Source: Streptomyces katrae (GTDB lineage: Bacteria > Actinomycetota > Actinomycetes > Streptomycetales > Streptomycetaceae). From it: DNA of 64,000 nt. The notes under the pieces were generated by a model, which saw only the letters and a list, made by a program, of their open reading frames with translations, was not told the DNA's origin and made no database searches. Every line of letters starts with the position of its first letter. Position 1 is the stretch's first letter. Position numbers and translations under genes: made by a program. Location of the stretch: assembly GCF_000717655.1 (NCBI RefSeq), contig NZ_JNZY01000020.1, positions 38,324-102,323 on the forward strand. Reading direction: 5' to 3'. Below are positions 26,936 to 36,471 of this stretch, piece by piece.

Positions 26936-28230
26936 CCACCCTCAAGCCCGTGCCCGACATCGACGCCGTCCTCGAGACCGCCTTCCGGCTCGACCCCGTC
27001 GAGCAGGCCATCCGCGACATCGCGGCCGGCCGCCCCGTCGTCGTCGTCGACGACGAGGACCGCGAGAACGAGGGCGACCTCGTCATCGCCGCCGAGAAGG
27101 CCACCCCCGAGATCGTCGCGTTCATGATGAGCGAGTGCCGCGGCCTGATCTGCGCCCCCATGGAAGGCCCCGAGCTGGAGCGGCTCGAGCTGCCCCAGAT
27201 GGTCCAGCACAACACCGAGTCGATGAAGACCGCCTTCACCGTCTCGGTCGACGCGAGCGCCGCCCACGGCGTCACCACCGGCATCTCGGCCGCCGACCGT
27301 TCCACCACCCTGCGGATGCTCGCCAGCGGCGTCTGCGAGCCCTCCGACTTCGTGCGCCCCGGCCACGTGTTCCCGCTGCGCGCCAAGCCCGGCGGCGTCC
27401 TGGTCCGCAACGGCCACACCGAGGCCGCCGTCGACCTCGCCCGCCTCGCGGGCCTGCGCCCCGTCGGCGCGATCGTGGAGATCGCCGGCGAGGACGGCGT
27501 CATGCTGCGCCTGCCCGAGCTGATCCCGTTCGCCCGCAAGCACGGCCTGACGATCATCTCCATCGAGGACCTGATCGCCTACCGCCGCTCCTCCGAGCCG
27601 ACCGTGCGCCGCGAGGCCGAGGTCACCCTGCCGACCGCCCACGGCGACTTCACGGCGTACGGCTACCGCTCCACCGCCGACGGCGTCGAGCACGTCGCCC
27701 TCCTCCACGGCGACATCGGCGACGGCAAGGACGTCGTGGTCCGGGTCCACTCCGAGTGCCTGACCGGCGACATCTTCCACTCGCTGCGCTGCGACTGCGG
27801 CCCCCAGCTGCACGCCTCCATGGCCCGCATCAAGGAGGCGGGCCGCGGCGTGGTCGTCTACCTGCGCGGCCACGAGGGCCGCGGCATCGGACTGGTGTCC
27901 AAGCTGCGCGCGTACGAGCTCCAGGAGCGCGGCCGCGACACCCTGGACGCCAACCTGGAGCTCGGCCTGCCGGCCGACGCCCGCGACTACGCCGCCGGCG
28001 CGCAGATCCTGGCCGACCTCGGCGTCAAGAGCGTCCGGCTGCTGACCAACAACCCCGAGAAGTCCGCCGCCCTCGTCCGGCACGGCATCGCGGTCAACGA
28101 CCGGGTGGCCATGCCGATGGAGGCGGGCGAGCACAATCTGCGGTACCTGCGCACCAAGCGGGACCGGATGGGCCACGACCTGCCCTGGCTGGAGCAGGCC
28201 GTGACCACCTCCGCCTGCGGCAACCAGTAA
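26932..28230 (+). CDS. ribBA: Bifunctional DHBP synthase/GTP cyclohydrolase II
   Basis: This is a 432-residue fusion that starts both riboflavin branches. The N-terminal DHBP synthase (about 1-220; [11 protein letters not shown] metal/substrate loop) makes dihydroxybutanone phosphate from ribulose 5-phosphate. The C-terminal GTP cyclohydrolase II (about 225-420) has the zinc site [17 protein letters not shown] and GHEGRGIG. The ATG at 26932 is preceded by GGAAGGAG and overlaps the ribM stop (ATGA). Longer upstream reading is a shadow of ribM. Confidence 0.96.
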   Translation: MTTLKPVPDIDAVLETAFRLDPVEQAIRDIAAGRPVVVVDDEDRENEGDLVIAAEKATPEIVAFMMSECRGLICAPMEGPELERLELPQMVQHNTESMKTAFTVSVDASAAHGVTTGISAADRSTTLRMLASGVCEPSDFVRPGHVFPLRAKPGGVLVRNGHTEAAVDLARLAGLRPVGAIVEIAGEDGVMLRLPELIPFARKHGLTIISIEDLIAYRRSSEPTVRREAEVTLPTAHGDFTAYGYRSTADGVEHVALLHGDIGDGKDVVVRVHSECLTGDIFHSLRCDCGPQLHASMARIKEAGRGVVVYLRGHEGRGIGLVSKLRAYELQERGRDTLDANLELGLPADARDYAAGAQILADLGVKSVRLLTNNPEKSAALVRHGIAVNDRVAMPMEAGEHNLRYLRTKRDRMGHDLPWLEQAVTTSACGNQ

Positions 28231-28286
28231 GTACGAACCACCACCCGTCAAGCACCACGAACCACGAAGCACCGAGGAGCACAGCT

Positions 28287-28772
28287 GTGAGCGGCAAGGG
28301 CGCACCCGAACTGAGTGTCAGGAACTGCGGAGACCTCCGGGTCGCGGTCATCGCGGCCCAGTGGCACGAGAAGGTGATGGACGGGCTCGTCGACGGCGCC
28401 CTGCGGGCCCTGCACGAGCTGGGGATCGACGAGCCCACCCTGCTCCGCGTCCCCGGCAGCTTCGAGCTCCCGGTCGTGGCGAAGGTACTCGCCGGTCGCG
28501 GTTACGATGCCATCGTCGCCCTCGGAGTCGTCATCCGCGGCGGCACCCCGCACTTCGACTACGTCTGCCAGGGCGTCACCCAAGGCCTGGTACAGGTGTC
28601 GATCGACACCGGAGTCCCCGTCGGCTTCGGCGTTCTGACGTGCGACAACGACGAGCAGGCGCTGGACCGTGCCGGGCTCGAGGGGTCGAACGAGGACAAG
28701 GGGCACGAAGCGGTCATCGCCGCCGTCTCCACCGCTGCGACCCTGCGGTCCGTCAGCGAACCCTGGCGCTGA
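28287..28772 (+). CDS. ribH: Lumazine synthase (RibH, riboflavin synthase beta subunit)
   Basis: This is a 161-residue 6,7-dimethyl-8-ribityllumazine synthase. Conserved motifs are [43 protein letters not shown] (with the catalytic His) and [11 protein letters not shown]. The GTG start has GAGGAG upstream. It closes the riboflavin block; hisE begins 35 bases later, so read-through into histidine genes is plausible. Confidence 0.96.
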   Translation: MSGKGAPELSVRNCGDLRVAVIAAQWHEKVMDGLVDGALRALHELGIDEPTLLRVPGSFELPVVAKVLAGRGYDAIVALGVVIRGGTPHFDYVCQGVTQGLVQVSIDTGVPVGFGVLTCDNDEQALDRAGLEGSNEDKGHEAVIAAVSTAATLRSVSEPWR

Positions 28773-28807
28773 GTGGCGGTGGGGGAGCCCGTATTCTGAG
28801 GACCATC

Positions 28808-29089
28808 ATGGCGAACACACCCTCCAAGAGCTTCGAAGAGCTCTTCACCGAGCTCCAGCTCAAGGCCGCCGACGGCGACCCCAGCACCTCCCGCACCGCC
28901 GAGCTCGTCGGCAAGGGCGTCCATGCCATCGGCAAGAAGGTCGTCGAGGAGGCCGCCGAGGTCTGGATGGCCGCCGAGTACGAGAGCAAGGAAGCCGCCG
29001 CCGAGGAGATCTCCCAGCTGCTGTACCACGTCCAGGTGATGATGGTCGCCCGCGGGATCTCCCTCGACGACGTCTACGCGCACCTCTAG
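28808..29089 (+). CDS. hisE: Phosphoribosyl-ATP pyrophosphatase
   Basis: This is the 93-residue HisE enzyme for step 2 of histidine biosynthesis, removing pyrophosphate from phosphoribosyl-ATP. The all-helical MazG-like fold shows the metal-binding motif [13 protein letters not shown] and a C-terminal [18 protein letters not shown] lies upstream of the ATG. Step 1 (hisG) is 74 bases downstream. The pairing of hisE-hisG after ribH is conserved in Streptomyces. Confidence 0.95.
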   Translation: MANTPSKSFEELFTELQLKAADGDPSTSRTAELVGKGVHAIGKKVVEEAAEVWMAAEYESKEAAAEEISQLLYHVQVMMVARGISLDDVYAHL

Positions 29090-29163
29090 GCCGGAGCCCC
29101 TCCCGGGCCCCCGCCCGCCGTCCAGCCCACACCTTTCGCAATCCACGCACTGAAGGAAGCCCC

Positions 29164-30012
29164 ATGCTGCGCATCGCCGTCCCCAACAAGGGTTCACTCT
29201 CCGGAGCGGCGTCGGCGATGCTCCATGAGGCCGGCTACCGCCAGCGCAAGGAGTCCAAGGAGCTCGTGGTCCTCGACCCCGAGAACGGGGTGGAGTTCTT
29301 CTACCTCCGCCCCAAGGACATCGCGATCTACGTCGCCTCGGGCAAGCTGGACATCGGCATCACCGGCCGTGACCTGCTGCTCGACTCCGGCGCCAGCGCG
29401 GAGGAGATCCTCCCGCTGAACTTCGGCCGCTCCACCTTCCGCTACGCCACCAAGCCCGGCACGGCGAAGGGCCCCGAGGACTTCCACGGGATGACGATCG
29501 CGACCTCGTACGAGGGAATCGTCGCCAAGCACCTCGCCGAGCAGGGCATCGACGCCTCCGTCGTGCACCTCGACGGCGCGGTCGAGACCGCCATCCAGCT
29601 CGGCGTCGCCCAGATCATCGCGGACGTCGTCGAGACCGGCACCAGCCTGCGCAACGCCGGCCTCGAGGTCATCGGCGAGCCGATCCTCACGTCCGAGGCC
29701 GTGGTCATCCGCGGCAACGGCGCCGACGCCGACAACGCGCAGGCCCAGCAGTTCCTGCGCCGCCTCCAGGGCGTCCTGGTGGCCCGCAGCTACGTGATGA
29801 TGGACTACGACTGCCGCGCCGAGCACCTCGAGCGCGCGGTCGCCCTCACCCCGGGCCTGGAGTCGCCGACCGTCTCCCCGCTGCACAACGAGGGCTGGGT
29901 CGCCGTCCGTGCGATGGTCCCGGCCAAGGAGGCGCAGCGGATCATGGACGACCTGTACGAGCTCGGCGCGCGGGCGATCCTCACCACCTCGATCCACGCC
30001 TGCCGTCTCTGA
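29164..30012 (+). CDS. hisG: ATP phosphoribosyltransferase, long form
   Basis: This is a 282-residue HisG of the long, self-contained type (no HisZ needed). It commits ATP and PRPP to histidine synthesis. Domain I has MLRIAVPNKGSLSG and DIGITGRDLLL. The PRPP loop segment ADVVETGTSLRNAGL is clear. The C-terminal ACT-like regulatory domain (from about 205) binds feedback inhibitor histidine. GAAGGA precedes the ATG. Histidine inhibition is known for the family. Confidence 0.96.
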   Translation: MLRIAVPNKGSLSGAASAMLHEAGYRQRKESKELVVLDPENGVEFFYLRPKDIAIYVASGKLDIGITGRDLLLDSGASAEEILPLNFGRSTFRYATKPGTAKGPEDFHGMTIATSYEGIVAKHLAEQGIDASVVHLDGAVETAIQLGVAQIIADVVETGTSLRNAGLEVIGEPILTSEAVVIRGNGADADNAQAQQFLRRLQGVLVARSYVMMDYDCRAEHLERAVALTPGLESPTVSPLHNEGWVAVRAMVPAKEAQRIMDDLYELGARAILTTSIHACRL

Positions 30013-30054
30013 CCCGCACGTCCTACCCCCCCTGCAGAAGGCATCACCAGCATC

Positions 30055-30519
30055 ATGGCCGAGTCCGCCGCCCAGCCCGCACCGCCCGCCCTGCCAATCA
30101 CCTTCCGGCCGACCCGCACGCGGGCCGTCCTGCTGGGCGTCGGGCTCGCCATGTTCGCCACCATCACGGCGATCGCCCTCCTGCTGGAGAACCTCGGGCC
30201 GGGGGAGCGGATGAGCTTCATCTTCACCGCCGTCCTGCTGACCTCCGTACTCGTCCTGCTCAGCCGCCCCAAGGTGGTCGCGGACGAGGCGGGCGTCACC
30301 GTCGTCAACCTGACCAGCACCCGCCGCCTGGAGTGGGCGCAGATCCTGCGCGTGAACCTCCGCCCGGGCGACCCGTGGGTGTTCCTGGACCTCAGCGACG
30401 GCACGAGCCTGCCCGCCCTCGGCATCCAGCCCGGAGTGGCCAGGCAGCAGGCGATCGGCGACGCCCGCGCCCTGCGCGCACTCGCCGAGGCCCGGGGCAC
30501 CGGACCGCACGACCGCTGA
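30055..30519 (+). CDS. PH-domain membrane protein (bacterial PH type)
   Basis: This is a 154-residue protein with two membrane helices (about 25-47 and 52-70) and a cytoplasmic bacterial PH-like beta domain (VVADEAGVTVVNLTSTRRLEWAQI...). It lies 42 bases after hisG and is probably co-transcribed. Such proteins are conserved next to hisG in Streptomyces, but no function has been shown. The C-terminal tail is Ala/Arg-rich. Confidence 0.8.
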   Translation: MAESAAQPAPPALPITFRPTRTRAVLLGVGLAMFATITAIALLLENLGPGERMSFIFTAVLLTSVLVLLSRPKVVADEAGVTVVNLTSTRRLEWAQILRVNLRPGDPWVFLDLSDGTSLPALGIQPGVARQQAIGDARALRALAEARGTGPHDR

Positions 30520-30654
30520 GCCGCCGGCCGCGCGGACCTGGAACGGACGTCGAACATCCATCGAACGGCCCCTGAACGGGCCTCGAGCCGCCCCCGTACG
30601 AAGCACCGGAGCCGCAGCCGACCGCTGCGTCCCATTGCGGCGGCGATCTCAGTG

Positions 30655-30807
30655 ACTACCCTGGTGGCGGGGCGCACCCGTGCGCCCTCCCACCGGCCCC
30701 CGGGACCCCGAGGTCCGGGGGAACCTGCGACTTGAGGAGTGACTCCCTCCAGCAATGGACGGATCGTCCGGTAGTACCCGCGCCGCCCTCCCCACGGAGG
30801 CGGCGGC
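30655..30807 (+). promoter_or_regulatory. Structured leader upstream of the CNNM/CBS pair
   Basis: The 288-base gap before the first CBS gene has a dense set of hairpins: GGCGCAC/GTGCGCC (about 30671-30686), a long stem of CCCCCGGGACC against GGTCCGGGGG (about 30697-30721, one bulge), GGAGT/ACTCC, and GGACG/CGTCC (about 30757-30769). No U-tract follows. It does not match the M-box or yybP-ykoY metal riboswitch cores that I know. A structured 5' UTR is possible. Confidence 0.35.
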
Positions 30808-32271
30808 ATGACCATCCCGCTACTCCTGCTCGTGGCGGCATTCGCCCTGATCCTCGCCAACGGCTTCTTCGTGGCGGCCGAGTTCGGCCTCGTCACCGTG
30901 GAACGACCCGAGGCCGAACGCGCCGCAGCCGACGGCGACCGCCGTGCCCGCACGGTGGTCGAGGCCCTGCGGGAGCTGTCCTTCCAGCTCTCCGGCACAC
31001 AGCTCGGCATCACCATCACCTCTCTCGTGGTCGGCATGCTGGCCGAACCGGCCCTCGCCGGACTGCTGGCCGGGCCGCTCGCGGCGACCGGCCTGCCCGC
31101 GGGAGCCGTCTCCGGCATCGCCGTCTTCATCGGCATGCTGCTCGCCTCCGCCGTCCAGATGGTCCTCGGCGAGCTCGTCCCGAAGAACTGGGCGGTCTCC
31201 CGACCGCTGCAGGTGGCCCGGTTCGTGGCCGGCCCGCAGCAGGTCTTCTCGAGGGCCTTCCGGCCGGTCATCGCAGGCCTCAACGCCGTCGCCAACCGCC
31301 TCGTGCGGGCGCTCGGCGTGGAACCCGCCGAGGAGATGGCCTCCGCCCGAACCCCCGGCGAACTGGTTTCCCTGGTCCGCCATTCGGCCCAGGCCGGCGC
31401 CCTCGAACAGGACACCGCCGACCTCTTCGTACGGACCCTCTCGCTGGGCGAGCTCACGGCCCAGCACGTCATGACCCCCCGGGTGAAGGTCAGCGCCCTC
31501 CAGCACACGGCCACCGCGGCCGACGTGCTCAACCTGACCCGCGCCACCGGACTGTCCCGGTTCCCGGTCTACCGGGAGCGCATCGACGAGGTCACCGGGG
31601 TCGTCCACCTCAAGGACGCCCTCGCCGTGCCCGAGTCCGAGCGCGCCCGCACCACCGTCAGCCGGATCTGCGTCGCCCCGCTGCTGGTGCCCGGCTCGCT
31701 GCCGGTGCAGCCGCTGCTGGAGCGGCTGCGCAGCGAGCAGCCGATGGCCGTGGTCGTCGACGAGTACGGCGGCACCGCCGGGGTCGTCACCCTGGAGGAC
31801 ATCGTGGAGGAGCTCGTCGGCGAGGTCCGCGACGAGCACGACCTCGCCGAGGACGAGGGCCCCGAACTGGCCGCCGTGCCCGCCGAGGACGGCCGCCCTT
31901 CGTGGGAGGCCGACGGCAGCTGCCGGGTGCAGACCCTGCGCCGGATAGGCCTGGAGGTGCCCGAAGGCCCGTACGAGACCGTCGCCGGTCTCGTCGCCGA
32001 TCTGCTCGGGCGGATCCCCGCCCCCGGGGACCGCGCCGAACTGCCCGGCTGGAGGCTGTCCGTCCGCCAGGTCGGCCGCAACCGCGCCGAACGCGTCCGG
32101 CTGGTCCGGCTGGGTACCGTCCCCGCCTCCGCCCACGGGACGGGCCCCGAGGCCGCCCGTGCCACCGTCCGGATCGACGCGGCCGGCTCCGTACGCACGG
32201 CGCCCGGCCGGCAGGCCTCCCCGGACGTCCGGTCGCCGCAGCCGGCCCAGCTGGAAGGCGCCGGCCGATGA
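30808..32271 (+). CDS. CNNM/CorC-type membrane protein with CBS domains
   Basis: This is a 487-residue protein of the hemolysin-C/CNNM family. It has an N-terminal DUF21 transmembrane domain (about 1-190; ILANGFFVAAEFGLVTVER), two CBS domains (about 210-330; FPVYRERIDEVTGVVHLKD and EYGGTAGVVTLEDIVEELVGE) and a CorC_HlyC domain (350-435). Members act in Mg2+/Co2+ efflux. The last approximately 50 residues are a disordered Ala/Pro-rich tail not typical of the family. Its stop overlaps the start of a second family member. Confidence 0.92.
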   Translation: MTIPLLLLVAAFALILANGFFVAAEFGLVTVERPEAERAAADGDRRARTVVEALRELSFQLSGTQLGITITSLVVGMLAEPALAGLLAGPLAATGLPAGAVSGIAVFIGMLLASAVQMVLGELVPKNWAVSRPLQVARFVAGPQQVFSRAFRPVIAGLNAVANRLVRALGVEPAEEMASARTPGELVSLVRHSAQAGALEQDTADLFVRTLSLGELTAQHVMTPRVKVSALQHTATAADVLNLTRATGLSRFPVYRERIDEVTGVVHLKDALAVPESERARTTVSRICVAPLLVPGSLPVQPLLERLRSEQPMAVVVDEYGGTAGVVTLEDIVEELVGEVRDEHDLAEDEGPELAAVPAEDGRPSWEADGSCRVQTLRRIGLEVPEGPYETVAGLVADLLGRIPAPGDRAELPGWRLSVRQVGRNRAERVRLVRLGTVPASAHGTGPEAARATVRIDAAGSVRTAPGRQASPDVRSPQPAQLEGAGR

Positions 32272-33341
32272 ACGCCCTCCAACTGCTCTTCGCCCTGGTC
32301 CTGGTCCTGGCCAACGGTTTCTTCGTCGGCGCCGAGTTCGCGCTCGTCTCCGTACGGCGCAGCCAGATCGAGCCGCTGGCCAAGGAGTCCAAGCGGGCCC
32401 GCCAGGTGCTGCACGGCCTGGAGAACCTGCCGCGGATGATGGCCGCGGCCCAGTTCGGCATCACCGTCTGCTCCCTGACCCTCGGCGCGGTAGCCGAGCC
32501 GACGATGGCCCGCCTGCTGGAGCCGCTCTTCCACGCGGCGCACATCCCGCAGGGCGTGATCCACCCGCTCGGCTACGCGGTGGCGCTCGCCGCCGTCGTC
32601 TTCCTGCACCTGGTCATCGGCGAGATGGTGCCGAAGAACCTCGCCATGGCCGCGCCCGAGAAGACCGCCCTCTGGTTCAGCCCGGGCCTGGTGGCGTTCG
32701 CCCGGCTGTGCGGCCCCGTCACCAGCGCACTGGGCTCCTGCGCGCACCTGGTGCTCCGCCTCTTCAAGGTGGAGCCCAAGGACGAGGTCGAGGCCGTCTA
32801 CACCAGCGCCCAGCTCGGCCGGCTCGTCGAGGACTCCCGGCAGGCCGGGCTCCTGGAGCCGGGCGAGCAGGAGCGCCTGGAGGATGCCCTGGAGCTGGGC
32901 AGCCGCCCGGTCACCGACGTCCTGCTCTCCCGGGAGCGGCTCGTCACGGTCGGCCCCTCGGCGACCCCGCGGCAGATCGAGCAGCTGACGGTCCGCACCG
33001 GCTACTCCCGCTTCCCCGTCCGCTCCGAGAACGGCGCCTTCATGGGCTACCTGCACGTCAAGGACGTGCTGGACGTCGAGGACCGGGAGCGGGCCGTACC
33101 CCAGCGGGTCTGGCGCCGCATGCCCACCCTGTCCGCCACCCTCCCGCTGGACGACGCGCTCAGCGTCATGCGCCGGGACGCCACCCATCTGGCCCAGGTC
33201 GCCGACCCGGCCGGGCGGGTGCTGGGCCTCGTCGCCCTGGAGGACGTACTGGAGATGCTCGTGGGCGAGGTACGCGATCCCGCGCACCGCATCCCGGGCC
33301 GCCGGACCGGCCCCCGCGCGACCAGCACCGCCGGCGTGTGA
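32268..33341 (+). CDS. Second CNNM/CorC-type membrane protein
   Basis: This is a 357-residue paralogue of the preceding gene, translationally coupled through ATGA. It has a DUF21 membrane domain (LANGFFVGAEFALVSVRR at the N-terminus; VIGEMVPKNLAMA) and a CBS pair (FPVRSENGAFMGYLHVKD; VLGLVALEDVLEMLVGEV). It ends after the CBS pair without the CorC_HlyC domain, so it is shorter than its partner. The tandem arrangement suggests a heteromeric divalent-cation exporter (inference). Confidence 0.92.
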   Translation: MNALQLLFALVLVLANGFFVGAEFALVSVRRSQIEPLAKESKRARQVLHGLENLPRMMAAAQFGITVCSLTLGAVAEPTMARLLEPLFHAAHIPQGVIHPLGYAVALAAVVFLHLVIGEMVPKNLAMAAPEKTALWFSPGLVAFARLCGPVTSALGSCAHLVLRLFKVEPKDEVEAVYTSAQLGRLVEDSRQAGLLEPGEQERLEDALELGSRPVTDVLLSRERLVTVGPSATPRQIEQLTVRTGYSRFPVRSENGAFMGYLHVKDVLDVEDRERAVPQRVWRRMPTLSATLPLDDALSVMRRDATHLAQVADPAGRVLGLVALEDVLEMLVGEVRDPAHRIPGRRTGPRATSTAGV

Positions 33342-33345
33342 GGCA

Positions 33346-33377
33346 CGGGGTGCCGGGGCTCCGGCCCCGGCACCCCG
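33346..33377. terminator. Bidirectional terminator hairpin
   Basis: CGGGGTGCCGGGGC (33346-33359) and its exact complement (33364-33377) form a 14-bp stem with a four-base loop that fills the 36-base gap between two convergent stops. Confidence 0.8.
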
Positions 33378-35324
33378 CTACAGCGGCGGCGGCTCCGGGC
33401 GGTCGCGGTCCTGCGGGCCCCGGCCCGACAGGACCTCCCCGTACGCCTGCATCAGGTCGGGCAGCCGCAGCGTCGACAGGTCGTCACGGGAGGGCTCGCC
33501 GGGGAACCCCGCCAGCCGCAGATCCCGGTACGCGCAGCTCTTCTCGTACAGGGTGCGCAGGAAGCGGCCGTTGCCCAGCTCGTCGATCCAGCCCTGCTCC
33601 ACCACGTGCCCGCTGATGCTGCGCAGCTCCTCCAGGGCCTCCTCGTCCCAGCAGTCCCCGTTCGCGTCCGCCAGCACCCCGCCGATCGCGGTCAGTTCCA
33701 GCGGGCGGTAGCTGGGGAAGTCGACCCGGGTGGTGAAGCGCGAGGACAGCCCCGGATTGGCGGCCAGCAGCCGGTCCATCCCCGCGGGGTAGCCGGCCAG
33801 GATCACCACAAGGTGGTCCCGGTTGTCCTCGGCCCGCTTCAGCAGCACCTGCAGGGCCTCGTCGCCGTAGGCGTCGCCCTTGGTGTATCCGGTGTTGGAG
33901 AGGCTGTACGCCTCGTCCACGAACAGCACCCCGCCGATCGCGGAATCGATCAGCTCATTGGCCTTCACGGCGGTCTGCCCGAGGAACTCTCCCACCAGAT
34001 CCGCCCGTTGGGCCTCCACCAGATGGTCCCCGCCCAGCAGCCCGAGCGCGTAGAAGACCCGGCCCAGGATCCGCGCCACGGTCGTCTTGCCCGTGCCCGA
34101 CGGCCCGGAGAACACGAAGTGCCGCTTCGGGGGCTGCACCGGCAGGCCCTGCCCGGCCCGCAGCCGGGCCATGTGCAGCTGCGCCGAGAGCGCCTTCACC
34201 TGCCGCTTCACCGGCTCCAGGCCCACCATCCGCTCCAGCTCCGCCAGCGCCTCGGCGAGCAGCGCCGGATCGGACGGGCCCGCCGGCAGGCCTCCGGGCG
34301 CGGTCTGCGGCGGTACCGCCACCTTGCGGCGCACGCCCTCCGCCCGGCCCGTGCCCGTACCCGGAGCCCCGAACCGCGGATCCGGCTCCGGCGCGATCAG
34401 CGGGTCCTGCTCCACCTGCCCGTCCGCCGCGATGTCCTGGACGGGGCCGCCGCCGAGGGCCACCGCCGCGAAATCCCCGCCGACCGGCGAGAGATCGTGC
34501 CCGGCGTGGCCCTCGTATCCGGACGCGGCGTACCCGGCGTATCCGTCGGCCCCGTCGACGTAGTCGCTGTCCTCGATCGCCGTCAGCCGGGCCGCCGTGT
34601 CCATGAACGCCGGGTCCACCCGGTGCACCGCCCGGTACAGCGGCAGCGCCGCCGCGCTGCGCCCGGTCCCCTCGTGCGCCCGGGCCAGCCAGTACCGCAG
34701 CTCCTTGCGCTGCGGCTGCTCGCTGCGGCACCGCATCAACGCCGCCGACAGCATCGGCTCGGCCTGCCCGTACATCTCGAGGCGGACCCGGGCCATCCCG
34801 CCGAACAGGCCCGCCTCGATCCCGAGCAGCGGATCGTCCACCAGCGGCTCGGTGTGCCGCACCAGCTGCTCCCAGTCCTTGACCAGGTAGGCCCGGCAGG
34901 CGTGCAGGAACCGCACCTGCGCATCGGTGTCCACCGGCGGCAGTGCGGCCAGCGCCTGGTCCAGCTCGGGGACGTGCCGGCCGTCCAGCCAGTGCGAGGC
35001 GTGGGCCAGCAGGAGGTCGCGCCGGCTCTCCAGGACGGGCTGCACCCACCAGCCGAGCCAGTACCAGGAGTTCAGCGTCCGCCGGTGGCGGGCCCGCTGC
35101 TCGCCGAAGCGGTCGCGGTGGGCGTACATGCGCAATAAGGCGTTCGTGGTGTCCACCCGGAGCGCGTGCAGGCCCAGCCATGCGTCGGCCATCGAGGGAT
35201 CCAGTCGTACGGCCGCCCGGAACTCCTCCTCGGCCTGCGGATAGGCGCCCATCGTGCAGGCGTCCACTCCGCGCAGCCAGGCGAGTTCGGCCGGGGCGTG
35301 CGTGCCCGGCGTGCCGAAATCCAT
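33378..35324 (-). CDS. TPR-AAA+ ATPase (CbxX/EccA-like)
   Basis: This is a 648-residue protein. The N-terminal half is a helical TPR-like scaffold (about 1-240), followed by a disordered Gly/Ala/Tyr linker (about 245-370). A C-terminal AAA+ module of the CbxX/CfqX type has Walker A GPSGTGKT (407-414), Walker B VLFVDEA (466-472) and an SSRF arginine-finger region. The architecture matches EccA of type VII secretion, but no ESX genes are nearby. GGGGGA precedes the ATG at 35324. Codon 63 is TTA (plus-strand 35136-35138), so its translation should depend on bldA and thus on developmental stage. Confidence 0.88.
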   Translation of the reverse strand: MDFGTPGTHAPAELAWLRGVDACTMGAYPQAEEEFRAAVRLDPSMADAWLGLHALRVDTTNALLRMYAHRDRFGEQRARHRRTLNSWYWLGWWVQPVLESRRDLLLAHASHWLDGRHVPELDQALAALPPVDTDAQVRFLHACRAYLVKDWEQLVRHTEPLVDDPLLGIEAGLFGGMARVRLEMYGQAEPMLSAALMRCRSEQPQRKELRYWLARAHEGTGRSAAALPLYRAVHRVDPAFMDTAARLTAIEDSDYVDGADGYAGYAASGYEGHAGHDLSPVGGDFAAVALGGGPVQDIAADGQVEQDPLIAPEPDPRFGAPGTGTGRAEGVRRKVAVPPQTAPGGLPAGPSDPALLAEALAELERMVGLEPVKRQVKALSAQLHMARLRAGQGLPVQPPKRHFVFSGPSGTGKTTVARILGRVFYALGLLGGDHLVEAQRADLVGEFLGQTAVKANELIDSAIGGVLFVDEAYSLSNTGYTKGDAYGDEALQVLLKRAEDNRDHLVVILAGYPAGMDRLLAANPGLSSRFTTRVDFPSYRPLELTAIGGVLADANGDCWDEEALEELRSISGHVVEQGWIDELGNGRFLRTLYEKSCAYRDLRLAGFPGEPSRDDLSTLRLPDLMQAYGEVLSGRGPQDRDRPEPPPL

Positions 35325-35701
35325 CACATCCCCCACAAGCCTGCCCCCGTGGTGCACAGCAACCCCCGCGTTGCGCCCGCGAGTTGTCCACTGCGCCGAT
35401 GAAATCAGGGCTGCATCGTACCTGCGGCTACGCACCATACGTAGGGTGCGGCGGGCACCGGTCGACCGGGTTCCGGGGCGCACAAGGTGACTCAGGGTGA
35501 AGGTTTCGGGGAGGCCGGGCCCCTGCGGCGCCGGCTCCGAGCCGGGCGGGGGCAGAGCGAAGCCCCCGATCACGGGGGAACAATCGGGGGCTTCGCGTCC
35601 GCTGCAGCCTGGAAAGACCGCGCATTCAGAACGTAAGGCCGGTCCGGGGGCCAGGTCAAGCAGGTCGGTGCAGGCCCGCGACGGTGGTTTTCCGGAGCGG
35701 C
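35325..35701. other. Non-coding stretch upstream of the AAA+ gene
   Basis: No gene is supported in these 377 bases. They hold the presumed promoter of the AAA+ ATPase gene and a strong hairpin (35557-35596). Open frames on the plus strand across it lack convincing composition or start signals. Confidence 0.5.
35557..35596 (-). terminator. Long hairpin terminator
   Basis: Fourteen-base perfect arms (GCGAAGCCCCCGAT / ATCGGGGGCTTCGC) with a 12-base loop lie about 105 bases past the stop of the small kinase gene and upstream of the AAA+ gene. No U-tract. Confidence 0.65.
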
Positions 35702-36337
35702 TCAGGCCCGGGGGAGTCCGTCACCTTCGGTGACGGAAGCGGCCCTTCCGGCGGTCGCATCCGTCCCGGAAGACCACTCGTATCCCGTACCGCTCTGGCG
35801 TACCAAAGTGTCGGCGAAGGGGCGCGAAGGATCATCCGAGAAGTGCGCGAGCTCCGCGCGCTCCCATCCGTCCCAGAAGTCGGAAAGTTCACGCCCGTCC
35901 CGATTTCGTCCGCGCCCCCAGGACTGCGCGCGCGGTGTCTCCATCCACAGCAGCCGCGCCAGATACGGGCGCAGCGCCCGCCGGCCGGCGCCCACCCCCT
36001 CGATCAGCAGCACCGGCGCCGGCTCCAGCACCCGCTCCGGGCCGAACCGGCGCTCCACCCAGTCGTACGGGGCCCAGTGGGCCGCCCGCCCGGCGGACAG
36101 CGGCTCCAGCACCTGGGCGCGCAGCCGCTCCGGCCACTCGAAGAGCTCCTCGTGGGTGGCCACGTCGTCCAGGTGCAGCACCGGAGCCCCGCCCAGCGCC
36201 TTCGCGAGCAGCCCGGCGAACGTGCTCTTCCCGGACCCGGCGTGCCCGTCGATCCCGATCAGCCGGACGGGGCCGAGGGAGGGCGGCAGGGCGGCGAGTT
36301 CGCGCGCGAGGGACTGAAGTGACTGCTGAGGCTCCAC
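35702..36337 (-). CDS. Uridine kinase-like P-loop NTPase
   Basis: This is a 211-residue small P-loop kinase resembling uridine kinase/phosphoribulokinase-type proteins. Walker A GHAGSGKST (31-39), an LHLDD segment with acidic catalytic residues and APYDWVERRF (a substrate-binding-like motif) are visible. The GTG at 36337 is the best start, but it lacks a clear Shine-Dalgarno. The C-terminus is short and disordered. The phosphorylated substrate is unknown. It diverges from the secreted protein at 36472. Confidence 0.8.
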   Translation of the reverse strand: MEPQQSLQSLARELAALPPSLGPVRLIGIDGHAGSGKSTFAGLLAKALGGAPVLHLDDVATHEELFEWPERLRAQVLEPLSAGRAAHWAPYDWVERRFGPERVLEPAPVLLIEGVGAGRRALRPYLARLLWMETPRAQSWGRGRNRDGRELSDFWDGWERAELAHFSDDPSRPFADTLVRQSGTGYEWSSGTDATAGRAASVTEGDGLPRA

Positions 36338-36471
36338 CCGGCCAGCGTATGGCCCCCCCGGCCCCCGCCCCGCGTCACCCCCGACACGGGCCCCGGCTTC
36401 GCCGCCGGGTGGGCGGGAACTGGAAGGGTGGAGCAGCCGATCCACCGCACCGACCCCTGGGGGCCACACCG

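Noticed and set aside
30655..30807. M-box or yybP-ykoY metal riboswitch before the CBS genes
   Set aside because: The conserved cores of these classes are not present, so only a generic structured leader is listed.
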